Shown here: piece by piece, positions 8,621-17,247 of the stretch | Layout: each line of letters starts with the position of its first letter | Position numbering within the stretch: position 1 is the stretch's first letter | Assembly (NCBI RefSeq): GCF_004761875.1 | Contig: NZ_SJEY01000001.1 | Location: 310,001-374,000, forward strand | Direction: 5' to 3' | Length of the DNA stretch: 64,000 bases | Origin: Roseovarius aestuariivivens | Lineage (GTDB): Bacteria; Pseudomonadota; Alphaproteobacteria; Rhodobacterales; Rhodobacteraceae | The notes under the pieces: model-generated | Told to the model about the DNA's origin: nothing | Seen by the model: only the letters and a program-made list of their open reading frames with translations | Database searches by the model: none | Translations under genes and position numbers: made by a program

Positions 8621-9849
8621 GGATCGGCGCCCCGCTCTCGGTCCGACCGGGTGAGGCGGCCGATGACGAAAGACGTACGCGGCGCCCAGACATATCGGGT
8701 GCGGTCCTCTGGCGCGGGGCGGCGGCGCATCCGGATGAGACCGTAGACGATCAGAACCGCGTGGCCCGCCGCGATCATCCAGAACATCGCCGCCGGGCCG
8801 AAGCGTTCGATCAGGCCCGAGGCGGTGAGCGGCGCCGCGATTGCGCCGAGCGCGTAGAAGAACATCAATGCGGCGGAAAGCTCCACCCGTTCCGAGCTGT
8901 CGGCGAAATCGTTGGCATGGGCCGAGGAGACTGAGAAGATCGGAAACGAGGTCAGTCCGAAGAAGAAGGCGGTCAGCATGATGCCGCGCGGGCTGAGCCC
9001 CTCGATCAGCGCGCTGACGATGCAGCACAGGATCGCGGCGACCGAAAGCCCGATCAGCACGTGCCGCCGGTCGTATTTGTCCGCCAGCCAGCCCACCGGA
9101 AACTGCGCCAGCGCCCCGCCGAGGACGAAGGCGGCGAGAAACCACGCGATCTGGTCGATGGCCAGACCCACCCCCTCGCCGTAGAGCGGCCCGACCATGC
9201 GGAAGGTCGCGCTCGACAGCGCCGCGACCACGACGCCGAGCGCCGCCAGCGGCGAGCAGCGGAGCGCGAGACCGGGGCGCAGACGCGGGGCGGCGGGGGT
9301 TTCGGGCTGGCTCGCCTGGGTCAGCGTCAGCGGCAGAAGAGACGCGCAGCAGATGATGGCGAGCAGGTTGTAGGAGACATAGGCCGCGGGTTCGAGCACC
9401 GAGATGATCATCTGCGCGGCGAGCGAGGCGCCCATATCGGCCATCCTGTAGATCCCCATGGTGCGCCCGCGCGTTTCGTTCGTGACTTTCGATTGCAGCC
9501 ACGCCTCGATCACCGTGTAGCAGCCCGCGACGCAAAGCCCCGAGGCCACGCGCATCAGCGCCCAGGCATAGGGATCGATGATCATCATATGCGCCAGCAA
9601 CCCGATCGCACCCGCCGCCGTGAAGGCCGCAAACGCGCGCGAATGCCCGACCGAGCCCATCAGCCGTGGGGCCCACCAGCAGCCTATGAAAAAGCCCAGG
9701 AAATGCGCCGAGCCAAGGATGCCGACCTGCGCCGTGGTGAAATCGAGCGCCAGACCCGAAATGGCGTCGAGCGGTGCCACGCCCCCTGTGGAGAGCTGCA
9801 AGAGGATGACCGACAGGAAGAGGGCCGCGAAAGAAACGATGGTGCGCAT
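8617..9849 (-). CDS. MFS transporter (YcaD-like)
   Basis: A 410-residue integral membrane protein with about 12 hydrophobic segments in two halves split by a polar loop near residues 200-215 (QASQPETPAAPRLRPG). The A-like motif GWLADKYDRRHV in the second half and an RGRTMG element in the first are typical major facilitator signatures. The overall pattern resembles YcaD/CynX-type members common in Rhodobacterales. Substrate unknown. It lies upstream of metG on the same strand, but a 140-bp gap with a large hairpin makes cotranscription uncertain. Confidence 0.88.
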   Translation of the reverse strand: MRTIVSFAALFLSVILLQLSTGGVAPLDAISGLALDFTTAQVGILGSAHFLGFFIGCWWAPRLMGSVGHSRAFAAFTAAGAIGLLAHMMIIDPYAWALMRVASGLCVAGCYTVIEAWLQSKVTNETRGRTMGIYRMADMGASLAAQMIISVLEPAAYVSYNLLAIICCASLLPLTLTQASQPETPAAPRLRPGLALRCSPLAALGVVVAALSSATFRMVGPLYGEGVGLAIDQIAWFLAAFVLGGALAQFPVGWLADKYDRRHVLIGLSVAAILCCIVSALIEGLSPRGIMLTAFFFGLTSFPIFSVSSAHANDFADSSERVELSAALMFFYALGAIAAPLTASGLIERFGPAAMFWMIAAGHAVLIVYGLIRMRRRPAPEDRTRYVWAPRTSFVIGRLTRSDRERGADP

Positions 9850-9924
9850 GCGAGCAGTTTGGCAGGGCGGGGTAGGTCTGGCAGCCTCTTTTCGTCACAC
9901 ACGCGTCGTTTCCGCGCCGCGCCG

Positions 9925-10485
9925 CTACTTTTCTATGCGCGCGAAGATGTCGAGCCCGATCCGGTCGCCCACGTAATCGGGAAATCCGTCCGCGCCGAAG
10001 GCGCTTCGGCTGACGTCACCGGTGAGTCGGATGAGCAGGCTGTCAAGATCGCCCGGGTCGCTTCTGAGGGGGCGGTAAAGACCGGCCTGCAGCGTGACAG
10101 GGCGGGTGATGCCCCTGATTGTCAGCTCTCCGCGCACGGTGGCGCGGGCGAGGCTGCCGTTGATGGAAGAGGCGCGGAAGCGGATCGTGGGATAGCGCGC
10201 GGCGTCGAGCACCTTCGCGCTTTTCATCGCCTCGGTGGCGAAGATGAACCCGGCCCGTGCGCCCGTGACATCGAGCGTCACATCGACCGCGCTTTGCGTG
10301 ACGTTCTCAAGATCGAGCGTGATCTCTGCGCGCAGGACCGGCATTTGGCCTTGCTGCTCTCGTCCCTCGAAATCGTAGGTGAAACCCACGACCGAGCGCT
10401 CGGCATCGAGCCTGTAGGCTGCAGGGGCGGCCAGAATGGGCGTGGCTGAGAGAATGGCAAGACAGGCAAGGGCGCGCAACAGCAT
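9925..10485 (-). CDS. YceI family periplasmic protein
   Basis: A 186-residue protein with a signal peptide (cleavage near residue 19-20, ILAAPAA) followed by a YceI lipocalin-like domain: YRLDAERSVVGFTYDF at the start, the AMKSAKVLDAARYPTIRFR segment in the middle and the GELTIRGITRPV strand. YceI proteins bind isoprenoid or other amphiphilic ligands in the periplasm. I use the ATG at 10485; the open frame continues upstream but overlaps the next gene out of frame. It is the third of three closely spaced minus-strand genes behind an SOS box. Confidence 0.87.
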   Translation of the reverse strand: MLLRALACLAILSATPILAAPAAYRLDAERSVVGFTYDFEGREQQGQMPVLRAEITLDLENVTQSAVDVTLDVTGARAGFIFATEAMKSAKVLDAARYPTIRFRASSINGSLARATVRGELTIRGITRPVTLQAGLYRPLRSDPGDLDSLLIRLTGDVSRSAFGADGFPDYVGDRIGLDIFARIEK

Positions 10486-10520
10486 GGCTGAGTCTCGCAC
10501 GGCGCGCCCGCCATGCCTGC

Positions 10521-10916
10521 TCACTTTTCCGTCATGGGTGTGCAGGCGGGATTTTCCACCGCGTGCCGGGCGGTGACGCGCCCTGTGAAACGGTCGGTCT
10601 GCACGCGCAGGCAAACCCGGTCGCCCGGGGCCAGCAGCGGCGTCAGGCGGTTGGGCGTGACCAGCGGAAAGAACCGCCCGGCCTTGGTCGTGGCGGTATA
10701 GGCGGGACGGGTGCCGAAATCCGTGTCCACCTGCGTGATGCTGTCGATACGCGCGGGCACGAACGTGACCGAGGCGGGGACGCGGACGAAAAAGAGCACC
10801 AGCAGCAGGATCACCCCGACGAACAGGAGGGTCGCGCCCCACCAGGCGCGGCTGCCCAGCATCTCGCGCCAGAGTGCGGCAGTGAGGCCGGGCGTTTTCT
10901 GCGGTTTCTCCGCCAT
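10521..10916 (-). CDS. Hypothetical single-pass membrane protein
   Basis: A 131-residue protein with one strongly hydrophobic segment (about residues 26-46) after a short cytoplasmic N-terminus, leaving ~85 residues probably in the periplasm. No known domain is recognised; the soluble part is beta-rich and contains a single pair of cysteines. The start is immediately next to the stop of the ImuA-like gene (10917), so the two are probably cotranscribed. An envelope role is suggested by topology and by the secreted YceI neighbour, not by homology. Confidence 0.72.
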   Translation of the reverse strand: MAEKPQKTPGLTAALWREMLGSRAWWGATLLFVGVILLLVLFFVRVPASVTFVPARIDSITQVDTDFGTRPAYTATTKAGRFFPLVTPNRLTPLLAPGDRVCLRVQTDRFTGRVTARHAVENPACTPMTEK

Positions 10917-11534
10917 TTAGACAGAATTCGCGGTTTCTTCGCGGGGATCAAGGACAAAGCCCGTCTTGCCGGGGCTGACCTGCCAGCTTTGCGGGGGAAG
11001 CGTGCGCGCGCGGCGGCGTTCGAGCGTCCATCCCGGGCGGCCCGGCGCGTGGGCCGGCGCCATATGCCAGCGGCTTTCCACCCCCGGCGCGCCGCCTTCG
11101 CCCGGTGTCAGGATCAGGCCAAGCGGCGCGCCGCGCCCCTCGGCCGCGCCGGTCTCGGCGGCAAGGTGCAGACGGCGCACCGCTGTCAGCCCCGGCGGTT
11201 CGGGCAGCTCGGCCACCGCCAGTGGCACTGACCCCGAGCGCAGCACCTCCTCCAGCGTCCACAGAAGATCGGGTGCGCGGCGCGGGGTGACGAAGGTGAA
11301 CCGCTCGGGCCCCACCAGCGGCGCCATCCCGTCGGGGTGGAGCCGGTCGCCCTGCCAGTCGGGCGTGATCCAGAAGACCGGGCCTTGCGTCGCGGCGGCC
11401 ACCAGCATCGCCAGCCGGTGGCGCGCGGGCCCGCAGAGCTCGTGCAGACGCGCGGGCGCCAGCGCCATGCCGTCGAGCACGTGAAGGCCGGGGCGCGTGT
11501 TGTGGGAACGGCGGGTGAGAAGGCTGGCATCCAT
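10917..11534 (-). CDS. ImuA-like RecA-fold protein, SOS-associated
   Basis: A 205-residue protein resembling the ImuA (COG4544) family: an N-terminal GLHVLDGMALAPARLHELCGPA segment where RecA-like proteins place the Walker A strand, followed by GPVFWITPDW and a TPRRAPDLLWTLEEVLRSG segment. No canonical GxxxxGK(S/T) P-loop is present, as is usual in ImuA. ImuA works with ImuB and DnaE2 in SOS-induced mutagenesis, but neither partner lies here. I chose ATG 11534 because the longer TTG start at 11570 would place the LexA box inside the gene. Family assignment is by eye and moderate. Confidence 0.62.
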   Translation of the reverse strand: MDASLLTRRSHNTRPGLHVLDGMALAPARLHELCGPARHRLAMLVAAATQGPVFWITPDWQGDRLHPDGMAPLVGPERFTFVTPRRAPDLLWTLEEVLRSGSVPLAVAELPEPPGLTAVRRLHLAAETGAAEGRGAPLGLILTPGEGGAPGVESRWHMAPAHAPGRPGWTLERRRARTLPPQSWQVSPGKTGFVLDPREETANSV

Positions 11535-11551
11535 AGCGAACAGGATAGAAT

Positions 11552-11566
11552 GTTCCCTAAATGTTC
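11552..11566. promoter_or_regulatory. LexA (SOS) box, alphaproteobacterial type
   Basis: The sequence is GTTC, seven bases (CCTAAAT), GTTC, an exact match to the alphaproteobacterial LexA operator GTTC-N7-GTTC. It lies 18 bp upstream of the chosen ATG of the ImuA-like gene and about 80 bp upstream of the divergent aldo/keto reductase. This supports DNA-damage induction of the minus-strand operon. Confidence 0.78.
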
Positions 11567-11646
11567 TCAACCCGCGAAATGCCGTGTGACGTGGCGCGAC
11601 ACGCCGCTAGATATGGGAAAACCCAAGGGACAGGGAGACGCCCGAT

Positions 11647-12690
11647 ATGCAACGCAAGACACTGGGACGCACCGGAATCGAAGTGAGCGCGATCTGCCTC
11701 GGATCGATGACATGGGGCAGCCAGACGTCCCAGCGCGAGGCCCACGCGCAGATCGACCGGGCGCTGGCGCGGGGCGTGGATTTCATCGACACCGCCGAGA
11801 TGTATCCGGTGAACCCGGTGCGTGCCGAGACCATCGGGCGAACCGAAGAGATCATCGGCACCTGGTTCGCGGCAACCGGCCGGCGCGCCGAGGTGGTGCT
11901 GGCCACCAAGCAGTCCGGCGAAGGGCTCCGCGACGTGCGCGGCGGTGCGCCGATTTCGGCCCGGACCATTCCCGAGGCGATCGAGGGCTCGCTTCGGCGG
12001 CTCGGGACCGATTACATCGATCTCTACCAGTTTCACTGGCCCAATCGCGGCAGCTACATGTTCCGGCAGAACTGGCGCTTCGATCCCTCCGGGCAGGACC
12101 GCGCGGAAACCCTGGCGCATATGGGCGAGGCGCTCGAGGCGCTGCAGCGCGAGGTGGAGCGCGGCACGATCCGCGCCTTCGGGCTGTCCAACGAATCCGC
12201 CTGGGGCACCGCGCAATGGCTGCGCCTTGCCGAGGCCGGCGCAGGGCCACGGGTGGCGACAATCCAGAACGAATATTCGCTGATGTGCCGGCTCTACGAT
12301 ACCGACCTGGCGGAACTGGGCGTGAACGAGGACGTGACGCTTCTGGCCTTTTCGCCGCTGGCGGCGGGGCTTCTGACGGGCAAATATCAGAATGACGCGG
12401 TGCCGGAAGGCTCTCGGATGAGCCTCAACGGTAACCTCGGCGGGCGTAAGACACCACACGCCTTCAAGGCGGTGGCGGCCTATCTCGACCTCGCGGACCA
12501 GCATGGCGTCGACCCTGTGCAAATGGCGGTGGCGTGGTGCCTGACGCGGCCCTTCCCCTGCCTGCCCATTCCCGGTGCCACGCGGCTCGACCAGCTCGAC
12601 CGCCTGCTTGACGCCGCGGACCTTACCCTCTCGCCCGAGCTGCTTGAGGCCATCGACGACACGCACCGCGCCCACCCGATGCCTTACTGA
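11647..12690 (+). CDS. Aldo/keto reductase (Tas-like)
   Basis: A 347-residue NADPH-dependent oxidoreductase of the AKR superfamily. The catalytic tetrad is visible: Asp and Tyr in FIDTAEMY, Lys in VVLATK and His in YQFHWPN. The C-terminal PIPGATRLDQLDRLLDA segment binds the cofactor phosphate. Similarity to E. coli Tas and to potassium-channel-beta-like AKRs is clear from the RTxxxIIGTWF and NEYSLMCRLYD segments. The substrate is unknown. It is divergent from the SOS-linked operon and shares its ~110-bp upstream region. Confidence 0.92.
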   Translation: MQRKTLGRTGIEVSAICLGSMTWGSQTSQREAHAQIDRALARGVDFIDTAEMYPVNPVRAETIGRTEEIIGTWFAATGRRAEVVLATKQSGEGLRDVRGGAPISARTIPEAIEGSLRRLGTDYIDLYQFHWPNRGSYMFRQNWRFDPSGQDRAETLAHMGEALEALQREVERGTIRAFGLSNESAWGTAQWLRLAEAGAGPRVATIQNEYSLMCRLYDTDLAELGVNEDVTLLAFSPLAAGLLTGKYQNDAVPEGSRMSLNGNLGGRKTPHAFKAVAAYLDLADQHGVDPVQMAVAWCLTRPFPCLPIPGATRLDQLDRLLDAADLTLSPELLEAIDDTHRAHPMPY

Positions 12691-12722
12691 CCTCTTCATC
12701 TGGCCGGAAATACCTCGGGGGT

Positions 12723-12741
12723 TCGGGGGCAGCGCCCCCGA
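12723..12741. terminator. GC hairpin between convergent genes
   Basis: A perfect 8-bp stem (TCGGGGGC/GCCCCCGA) with a 3-base loop in the 87-bp gap between the aldo/keto reductase and the minus-strand XRE regulator. No T-run follows on either strand. The surrounding CCTCGGGGGTTCGGGGGC context resembles short GC hairpins dispersed in roseobacter genomes. It may end transcription from both sides. Confidence 0.5.
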
Positions 12742-12777
12742 CAGACCAGACCTGCGCGGCGCAGCCGCACCTTTGGA

Positions 12778-13647
12778 TCACGGCGCCAGCCCGGTCTCGG
12801 CCTGAAGCGCGCGCAGATGCGCGGGCAGATCGCGCGACCCGACACTGGCCTCGCGGACGATCAGGTCGAAATGCGCGGTCAGGGCCCGCACCCGCTCGGT
12901 GTCGCGAAAGGCCAGATAGTTCTGCCCGATATAAAGCACCGCGAGGAGCGGGCCGAAAATGGTGATCGGCGCGGAGAAGAGCCGCCGCGCATCGAAGAGA
13001 TAGATCCGCAGCCGGGGATAGAGCTGCTCGGTCAGGTCGATCAGCTGGGCGACCTGCGCGGCGCGGATCTCGCGCGGCAGCGCGCGGTAATAGCCCTCGC
13101 CATGGGCAAGGCTCTCCACCTCGTAGAGCGGCATGGCGATCTCGTAATCCGATGCCGAACCGCGCATCCAGTCAAGCCGGTCCTGCGAAGCGCCGATCGC
13201 CTGCGCGGTGGAGCGGCCCAGATGCGGCGCGTATTCCCATTCCAGCATCTCGCGCGTCTTGAGCATGTCCGACAGCCCCGCCGGCACGTGACGGATCTTG
13301 TAGCCCGCGGCCTCCTGGTGCCATTGAAAGACCTGCTCGTCGACCAGCGCGCGCGGCGCTTCTGTCAGCGAGGCGGCGTTGGACAATAGATCGGCGGCGG
13401 TCTCGGGGCGGTCGGTCAGCCCCAGCAGCCAGTCCGCCGACACGCCGAGCGCGCGGGCGCATTCGCCGACCACCTGCGCATTGGGCAGGCGTGCGGCATC
13501 CCCTTTAAGAAGCTGCGAGACCGTCGAGCGATCCACGCCCACGGCGCGGGCCAGTGCGCTCTGGCTTGTGCCGCGCGTCTGTATCGCCTCGGTAAGACGG
13601 TTGCGAAAGAGCGTGGCGCGGGCGCGTTTGTCGGTTTTTGCCTGCAT
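12778..13647 (-). CDS. XRE family transcriptional regulator
   Basis: A 289-residue DNA-binding protein. Residues ~15-75 form a lambda-repressor-like helix-turn-helix (QSALARAVGVDRSTVSQLLKG). The remaining ~200 residues are a long effector or dimerisation domain with an RLRIYLFDARRLFSAPITIFG segment, of a kind often seen in Rhodobacterales but with no ligand I can name. The start at 13647 lies directly beside a TGAT-N7-ATCA inverted repeat, a likely autoregulatory operator. It is divergent from the small DUF2061-like gene and the desaturase, which may be its targets. Confidence 0.88.
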   Translation of the reverse strand: MQAKTDKRARATLFRNRLTEAIQTRGTSQSALARAVGVDRSTVSQLLKGDAARLPNAQVVGECARALGVSADWLLGLTDRPETAADLLSNAASLTEAPRALVDEQVFQWHQEAAGYKIRHVPAGLSDMLKTREMLEWEYAPHLGRSTAQAIGASQDRLDWMRGSASDYEIAMPLYEVESLAHGEGYYRALPREIRAAQVAQLIDLTEQLYPRLRIYLFDARRLFSAPITIFGPLLAVLYIGQNYLAFRDTERVRALTAHFDLIVREASVGSRDLPAHLRALQAETGLAP

Positions 13648-13648
13648 A

Positions 13649-13663
13649 TGATGATATTTATCA
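13649..13663. promoter_or_regulatory. Candidate operator for the XRE regulator
   Basis: Inverted half-sites TGAT and ATCA separated by seven AT-rich bases, immediately upstream of the XRE start codon and within the divergent promoter region toward the DUF2061-like gene. Position and symmetry fit an autoregulatory site; binding is inferred. Confidence 0.4.
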
Positions 13664-13755
13664 ACATTGCAAAAATTTGTGAACTGGAAACGGAATGGTC
13701 TCGCGTCGCAGGGCTGCCTAGCCTTGAAACATCCACAAGACGACAGGAGGACGAA

Positions 13756-13962
13756 ATGGAGACGGCGCGGCGCAGCCTGGTCAAGGCGGGGATCTGGAAC
13801 GGCATCGGGCTTTGCATGATGGCGCTCGTTGGTCTGGTCATGACAGGCTCGGCGGCGCTGGGCGGGCAGATGGCGCTTTTCAATACGGTGCTCGGGTTCC
13901 TGTGCTACCTCCTCTATGAACGCATCTGGGCACGCATCGGTTGGGGCCGCGACCGTGGCTGA
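13756..13962 (+). CDS. DUF2061-like small membrane protein
   Basis: A 68-residue protein with two hydrophobic segments (about 9-30 and 35-55), ending in ERIWARIGWGRDRG. The KAGIWNGIGL start and LCYLLYERIWARIGWG end are characteristic of the DUF2061 family of small inner-membrane proteins of unknown function. A strong ribosome binding site (AGGAGG) lies 6 bases before the ATG. Its stop overlaps the probable GTG start of the desaturase, so the two genes appear translationally coupled. Confidence 0.8.
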   Translation: METARRSLVKAGIWNGIGLCMMALVGLVMTGSAALGGQMALFNTVLGFLCYLLYERIWARIGWGRDRG

Positions 13963-14935
13963 TGCGGCGCCGATGGCACGGGCTGCGCGGCTCGGGACGG
14001 TGGAATGGCCCACTTTGACTTTGCTGGCAGGGTGCTACGGGCTCTGGGCGCTGGGCGTGAGCGTTGCGGCGACCGTCTGGCTGCCGCTTGGGATCATGCT
14101 CACGGCGCTGGCGATCACGTTGCAGTCCTCGCTCTGCCACGAGGCGCTGCATGGCCATCCGACCCGGCATGCGGGACTGAACGAGGCGCTGGTCTTTCCG
14201 GCGATGATCGTTTTCATCCCGTACCGGCGGTTTCGCGATCTGCATCTTGCGCATCACCGCGACGAGGCGCTGACCGACCCCTACGACGATCCGGAATCGA
14301 ACTATCTCGATCCGGCTGTCTGGGCCGATCTGCCGCGCTGGGCGCAGGCGCTTTTCCGCGCCAATAACACGCTGGCGGGGCGGATCGTGCTGGGGCCTTT
14401 GCTGGGTCTGGCGCTTTTCCTGCGGAACGAGATCCGCCTGCTGTGGCGCGGCGCGCGCGGCGTGCGCGTGGCCTGGGCGCTGCATGTGCCGGCGGCGGCG
14501 CTTGTCCTGGTGTTTGTGTCGGCCTCTCCGATGCCGCTCTGGGCCTATCTGCTGGCGGTCTACGGCGCGATGTCGCTGCTCAAGATCCGCACCTTTCTCG
14601 AGCATCGCGCGCATGCGCGGGCCCGCGGGCGCACGGTGGTGATCGAGGATCGCGGCCCGCTTGCGCTTTTGTTTCTCAACAACAACCTGCATGTCGTGCA
14701 CCACATGCATCCCGGGGTCGCATGGTACCGGCTGCCGGCGCTTTACGCGTCGCGTCGCGCGCATTACCTGCGCCGCAACGACGGATATCTCTACCGCTCC
14801 TATGCCGAGATCTTTCGCCGGCATTTCTGGCGCGCCAAGGATCCGGTGGCCCACCCCCTGCGCCCGGGCGGCGAGGCGCATTTCCGCGAGGACGGGCCGC
14901 ATGTCGCGCCGCCGGTCGGCCTGCCCGGGCACTGA
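13955..14935 (+). CDS. Fatty acid desaturase family protein
   Basis: An integral membrane di-iron enzyme of ~326 residues. The three histidine clusters of the desaturase/hydroxylase superfamily are present: HEALHGH in the first third, HLAHHRDE soon after, and HVVHH in the last third. Hydrophobic segments flank them. The family inserts double bonds or hydroxyl groups into acyl chains or carotenoids; the substrate here is unknown. The frame is open back to ATG 13916, but GTG 13955 overlaps the stop of the DUF2061-like gene and is the more economical start; ATG 13973 is also possible. Confidence 0.88.
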   Translation: MADAAPMARAARLGTVEWPTLTLLAGCYGLWALGVSVAATVWLPLGIMLTALAITLQSSLCHEALHGHPTRHAGLNEALVFPAMIVFIPYRRFRDLHLAHHRDEALTDPYDDPESNYLDPAVWADLPRWAQALFRANNTLAGRIVLGPLLGLALFLRNEIRLLWRGARGVRVAWALHVPAAALVLVFVSASPMPLWAYLLAVYGAMSLLKIRTFLEHRAHARARGRTVVIEDRGPLALLFLNNNLHVVHHMHPGVAWYRLPALYASRRAHYLRRNDGYLYRSYAEIFRRHFWRAKDPVAHPLRPGGEAHFREDGPHVAPPVGLPGH

Positions 14936-14981
14936 CTGCGGCGGGACTGGTCTTTTGATCCCCGCCGGTGCATGAGAGCGC

Positions 14982-15884
14982 ATGCTCGAGACGTGGATCT
15001 GGTTATCGGTGATGGCGGCGGCGTTCCAGACGCTGCGATTCATGCTGCAAAAAGTGCTGAGCATGGGCGTACTGAGCGCGGGCGGAGCCACGATGGCGCG
15101 GTTCGCCTATGCCGCGCCGCTGGCCGCCTGCGTGGCGCTGGGCTATGCCGCGTGGCTGGGTGAGTGGCCGGGGGTCGGTCCGGCCTTCTGGGCCTATGTC
15201 GTGGCGGGCGGGCTGGCGCAGATCCTGGCCACCTGGTGCGTCGTCCTTCTGTTCGCCGAGCGAAATTTCGCGGTCGGCATCACCTTCAAGAAGACCGAAG
15301 TCGTGCAAACCGCCCTTGTCGGGCTGATCGTGCTGGGCGACCGGGTGAGCCTGGGCGGGCTGGCCGCGATCGTGCTCGGTCTGGTGGGTGTTGTGGTGCT
15401 GTCGGACGTCGCCGGGCGCGAGGGCGCGTTCCTGCGCCGCATCGGCAATCGCGCGGCGGGGCTGGGCCTGTTGTCGGGCGCGTTCTTCGCGGTCTCCGCC
15501 GTGACCTATCGCGGGGCGACGCTGGAGGTGGCCAGCGACGATCCGTTCCTGCGTGCGATGGTATCGGTGGCGGTCGTGACCGCCTTTCAGAGTCTTGTGC
15601 TGAGCCTCTGGCTGGGCTGGCGCGAGCCCGGAGAGCTTGGGCGCATCTGGGCGGCGCGGGGCCGCGCGGTCTGGATGGGGGCGGCCAGCCTGATGGGCAG
15701 CATCGGGTGGTTCACCGCCTTCACGCTGCAGAACGCGGCCTATGTTTTTGCCGTGGGGCAGGTCGAGGTGATCTTCTCGCTGATGGCCTCGGTTCTGTTT
15801 TTCCACGAGAAAATCACCGCGCGCGAGCTTTGGGGCATCGCGCTTGTCACGGCGAGCATCCTGTTGCTGGTGCTTTTGGGCTGA
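14982..15884 (+). CDS. EamA/DMT family transporter
   Basis: A 300-residue protein with about ten hydrophobic helices arranged as two EamA repeats (roughly 1-145 and 155-300). Each repeat ends with the typical G-rich helix pair (IVLGLVGVVVLSD; WGIALVTASILLLVLLG). Members export amino acids, nucleotides or small metabolites. The first repeat contains an unusual FKKTEVVQTALVGLIVLGD loop. It follows the desaturase by ~45 bp on the same strand and may be cotranscribed. Confidence 0.87.
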   Translation: MLETWIWLSVMAAAFQTLRFMLQKVLSMGVLSAGGATMARFAYAAPLAACVALGYAAWLGEWPGVGPAFWAYVVAGGLAQILATWCVVLLFAERNFAVGITFKKTEVVQTALVGLIVLGDRVSLGGLAAIVLGLVGVVVLSDVAGREGAFLRRIGNRAAGLGLLSGAFFAVSAVTYRGATLEVASDDPFLRAMVSVAVVTAFQSLVLSLWLGWREPGELGRIWAARGRAVWMGAASLMGSIGWFTAFTLQNAAYVFAVGQVEVIFSLMASVLFFHEKITARELWGIALVTASILLLVLLG

Positions 15885-15895
15885 GGCGCGCCCCG

Positions 15896-16603
15896 TCAGT
15901 CGCGGGCCGGCATGGGGCGCCCGTTGAGCCGCAAGAACAGGCTTGTCTCGTCGTCGTTGCGGAAAAACGGCACAGAGGCGGGTGGTGCGGGATCGTGTGC
16001 GCGCGCCTCGACCTCGGCCAGCACGACCTCGGTGATGAAGGGCAGGTCGATGTCGCGCGCGCGCCGCAGCGGGACCCAGTGCAAATGGCTGAGTTCCTCG
16101 CAGGCGCGCGAGAAATCATCGAGATCCGAGGCGATTTCGCCGGCGTCGATCAGAAAGAACCGCGCATCGAAACGACGAGGCCGGCCCGGCGGCGTAATGG
16201 CGCGGAAGACGAATTGCAGCGCGTGCGCGGTGGGCACGTGTCCGGTCTGCGCAAAGCCCTGCCAATCGGGCGGCACAGCGCCCGGCCAGTCGCCGGGCTG
16301 GCCGAGGATCAGCCCGGTTTCTTCCCAAAGCTCGCGGATGGCGGCGGCGGCGAGGGCATGGCTGAGGTCGGTTGCGCTGTCCTCGGCCAGCCGGTCGGCG
16401 CAGAGCGGCGGCAGCGCGCGGGCCAGCGGAATCTCGGCATCTCCCGCGTCCAGAGCACCGCCGGGAAAAACGAACTTGTTGGGCATGAAGGCCGCGCTCG
16501 CGCCGCGCTGACCCATCAGAACATGCGGGTCGGTGGCGCGATCGCGCAGCACGATCACGGTGGCCGCGTCGCGGATTGCGGTCTTGTCGACGGTGGTGGT
16601 CAT
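15896..16603 (-). CDS. NUDIX hydrolase
   Basis: A 235-residue pyrophosphohydrolase. The Nudix box starts at FPGGALDAGD and continues after an insertion of ~35 residues with AAAIRELWEETGLILG, which supplies the REUXEE catalytic core binding Mg2+. The interrupted box is typical of the longer CoA/NADH-pyrophosphatase-like Nudix proteins of proteobacteria. Substrate unknown. It converges on the DMT transporter (12-bp gap) and lies 31 bp from the DUF983 gene. Confidence 0.87.
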   Translation of the reverse strand: MTTTVDKTAIRDAATVIVLRDRATDPHVLMGQRGASAAFMPNKFVFPGGALDAGDAEIPLARALPPLCADRLAEDSATDLSHALAAAAIRELWEETGLILGQPGDWPGAVPPDWQGFAQTGHVPTAHALQFVFRAITPPGRPRRFDARFFLIDAGEIASDLDDFSRACEELSHLHWVPLRRARDIDLPFITEVVLAEVEARAHDPAPPASVPFFRNDDETSLFLRLNGRPMPARD

Positions 16604-16634
16604 CGCGCGTCCTTTCGCCCCGGCGTTCGAAAGG

Positions 16635-17021
16635 TCAGTGCGCGGAGAACCCGTGCATCAGGCGGGCCCATTGAAAGCCCACGATTGCCCCTTTCAACCG
16701 GGGCAGAAGGTAAAGCGAGAGGGTCACGCAGCCAATAGCGAATATGGTGAAGAGCACCAGCGGCTCAGGCCGCCAGGTGGTGAAGACGATGTGCAGAAGC
16801 GGCGCCATGACGTGACCGACGATCAGGATCGTCAGATACGCCGGGCCGTCATCGGCCCGCGCATGGCTGAGGTCCTCGCGGCACACGGTGCAGGTCTCGC
16901 GGACCTTGAGGTAGCTTTTCATCATCGGGCCGCTGCCGCAATTCGGGCATTTGCGGCGGAAACCCCGCCACATCGCGTCTCCGACGGGGCGCTCGTGCGA
17001 TTTCACTGTCTTGTCACTCAT
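16635..17021 (-). CDS. DUF983 family protein
   Basis: A 128-residue protein with an N-terminal zinc-ribbon-like pair CPNCG (25-29) and CTVC (44-47), then two transmembrane segments (about 61-83 and 87-107). This cysteine knuckle plus two-helix layout defines the DUF983 family, often near cytochrome oxidase or NUDIX genes but of unknown function. The ATG at 17021 is chosen; a longer frame upstream runs antisense into the EF-hand promoter region and is not supported. Confidence 0.85.
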   Translation of the reverse strand: MSDKTVKSHERPVGDAMWRGFRRKCPNCGSGPMMKSYLKVRETCTVCREDLSHARADDGPAYLTILIVGHVMAPLLHIVFTTWRPEPLVLFTIFAIGCVTLSLYLLPRLKGAIVGFQWARLMHGFSAH

Positions 17022-17247
17022 CCCGGACCTCTTGCTGGGCTTTGCGCAGATGTGGCCGATCCGGGCCGGGAAAGGAAGGTGACAGCCTGTCCTTGCGTCG
17101 CGATGTCGCAAATCCGCGGCCCTATGCCCATTTTTTTCGCCCGCCGGCGACGGAGAGCCGGCCCGGTTGCGTTTCACGCTTGTGCATGACGCAAAACCAG
17201 GGGCCGCAAAAGGCAGGCGGCCCGGAGAAAGAACTGGAGACTGAGCA

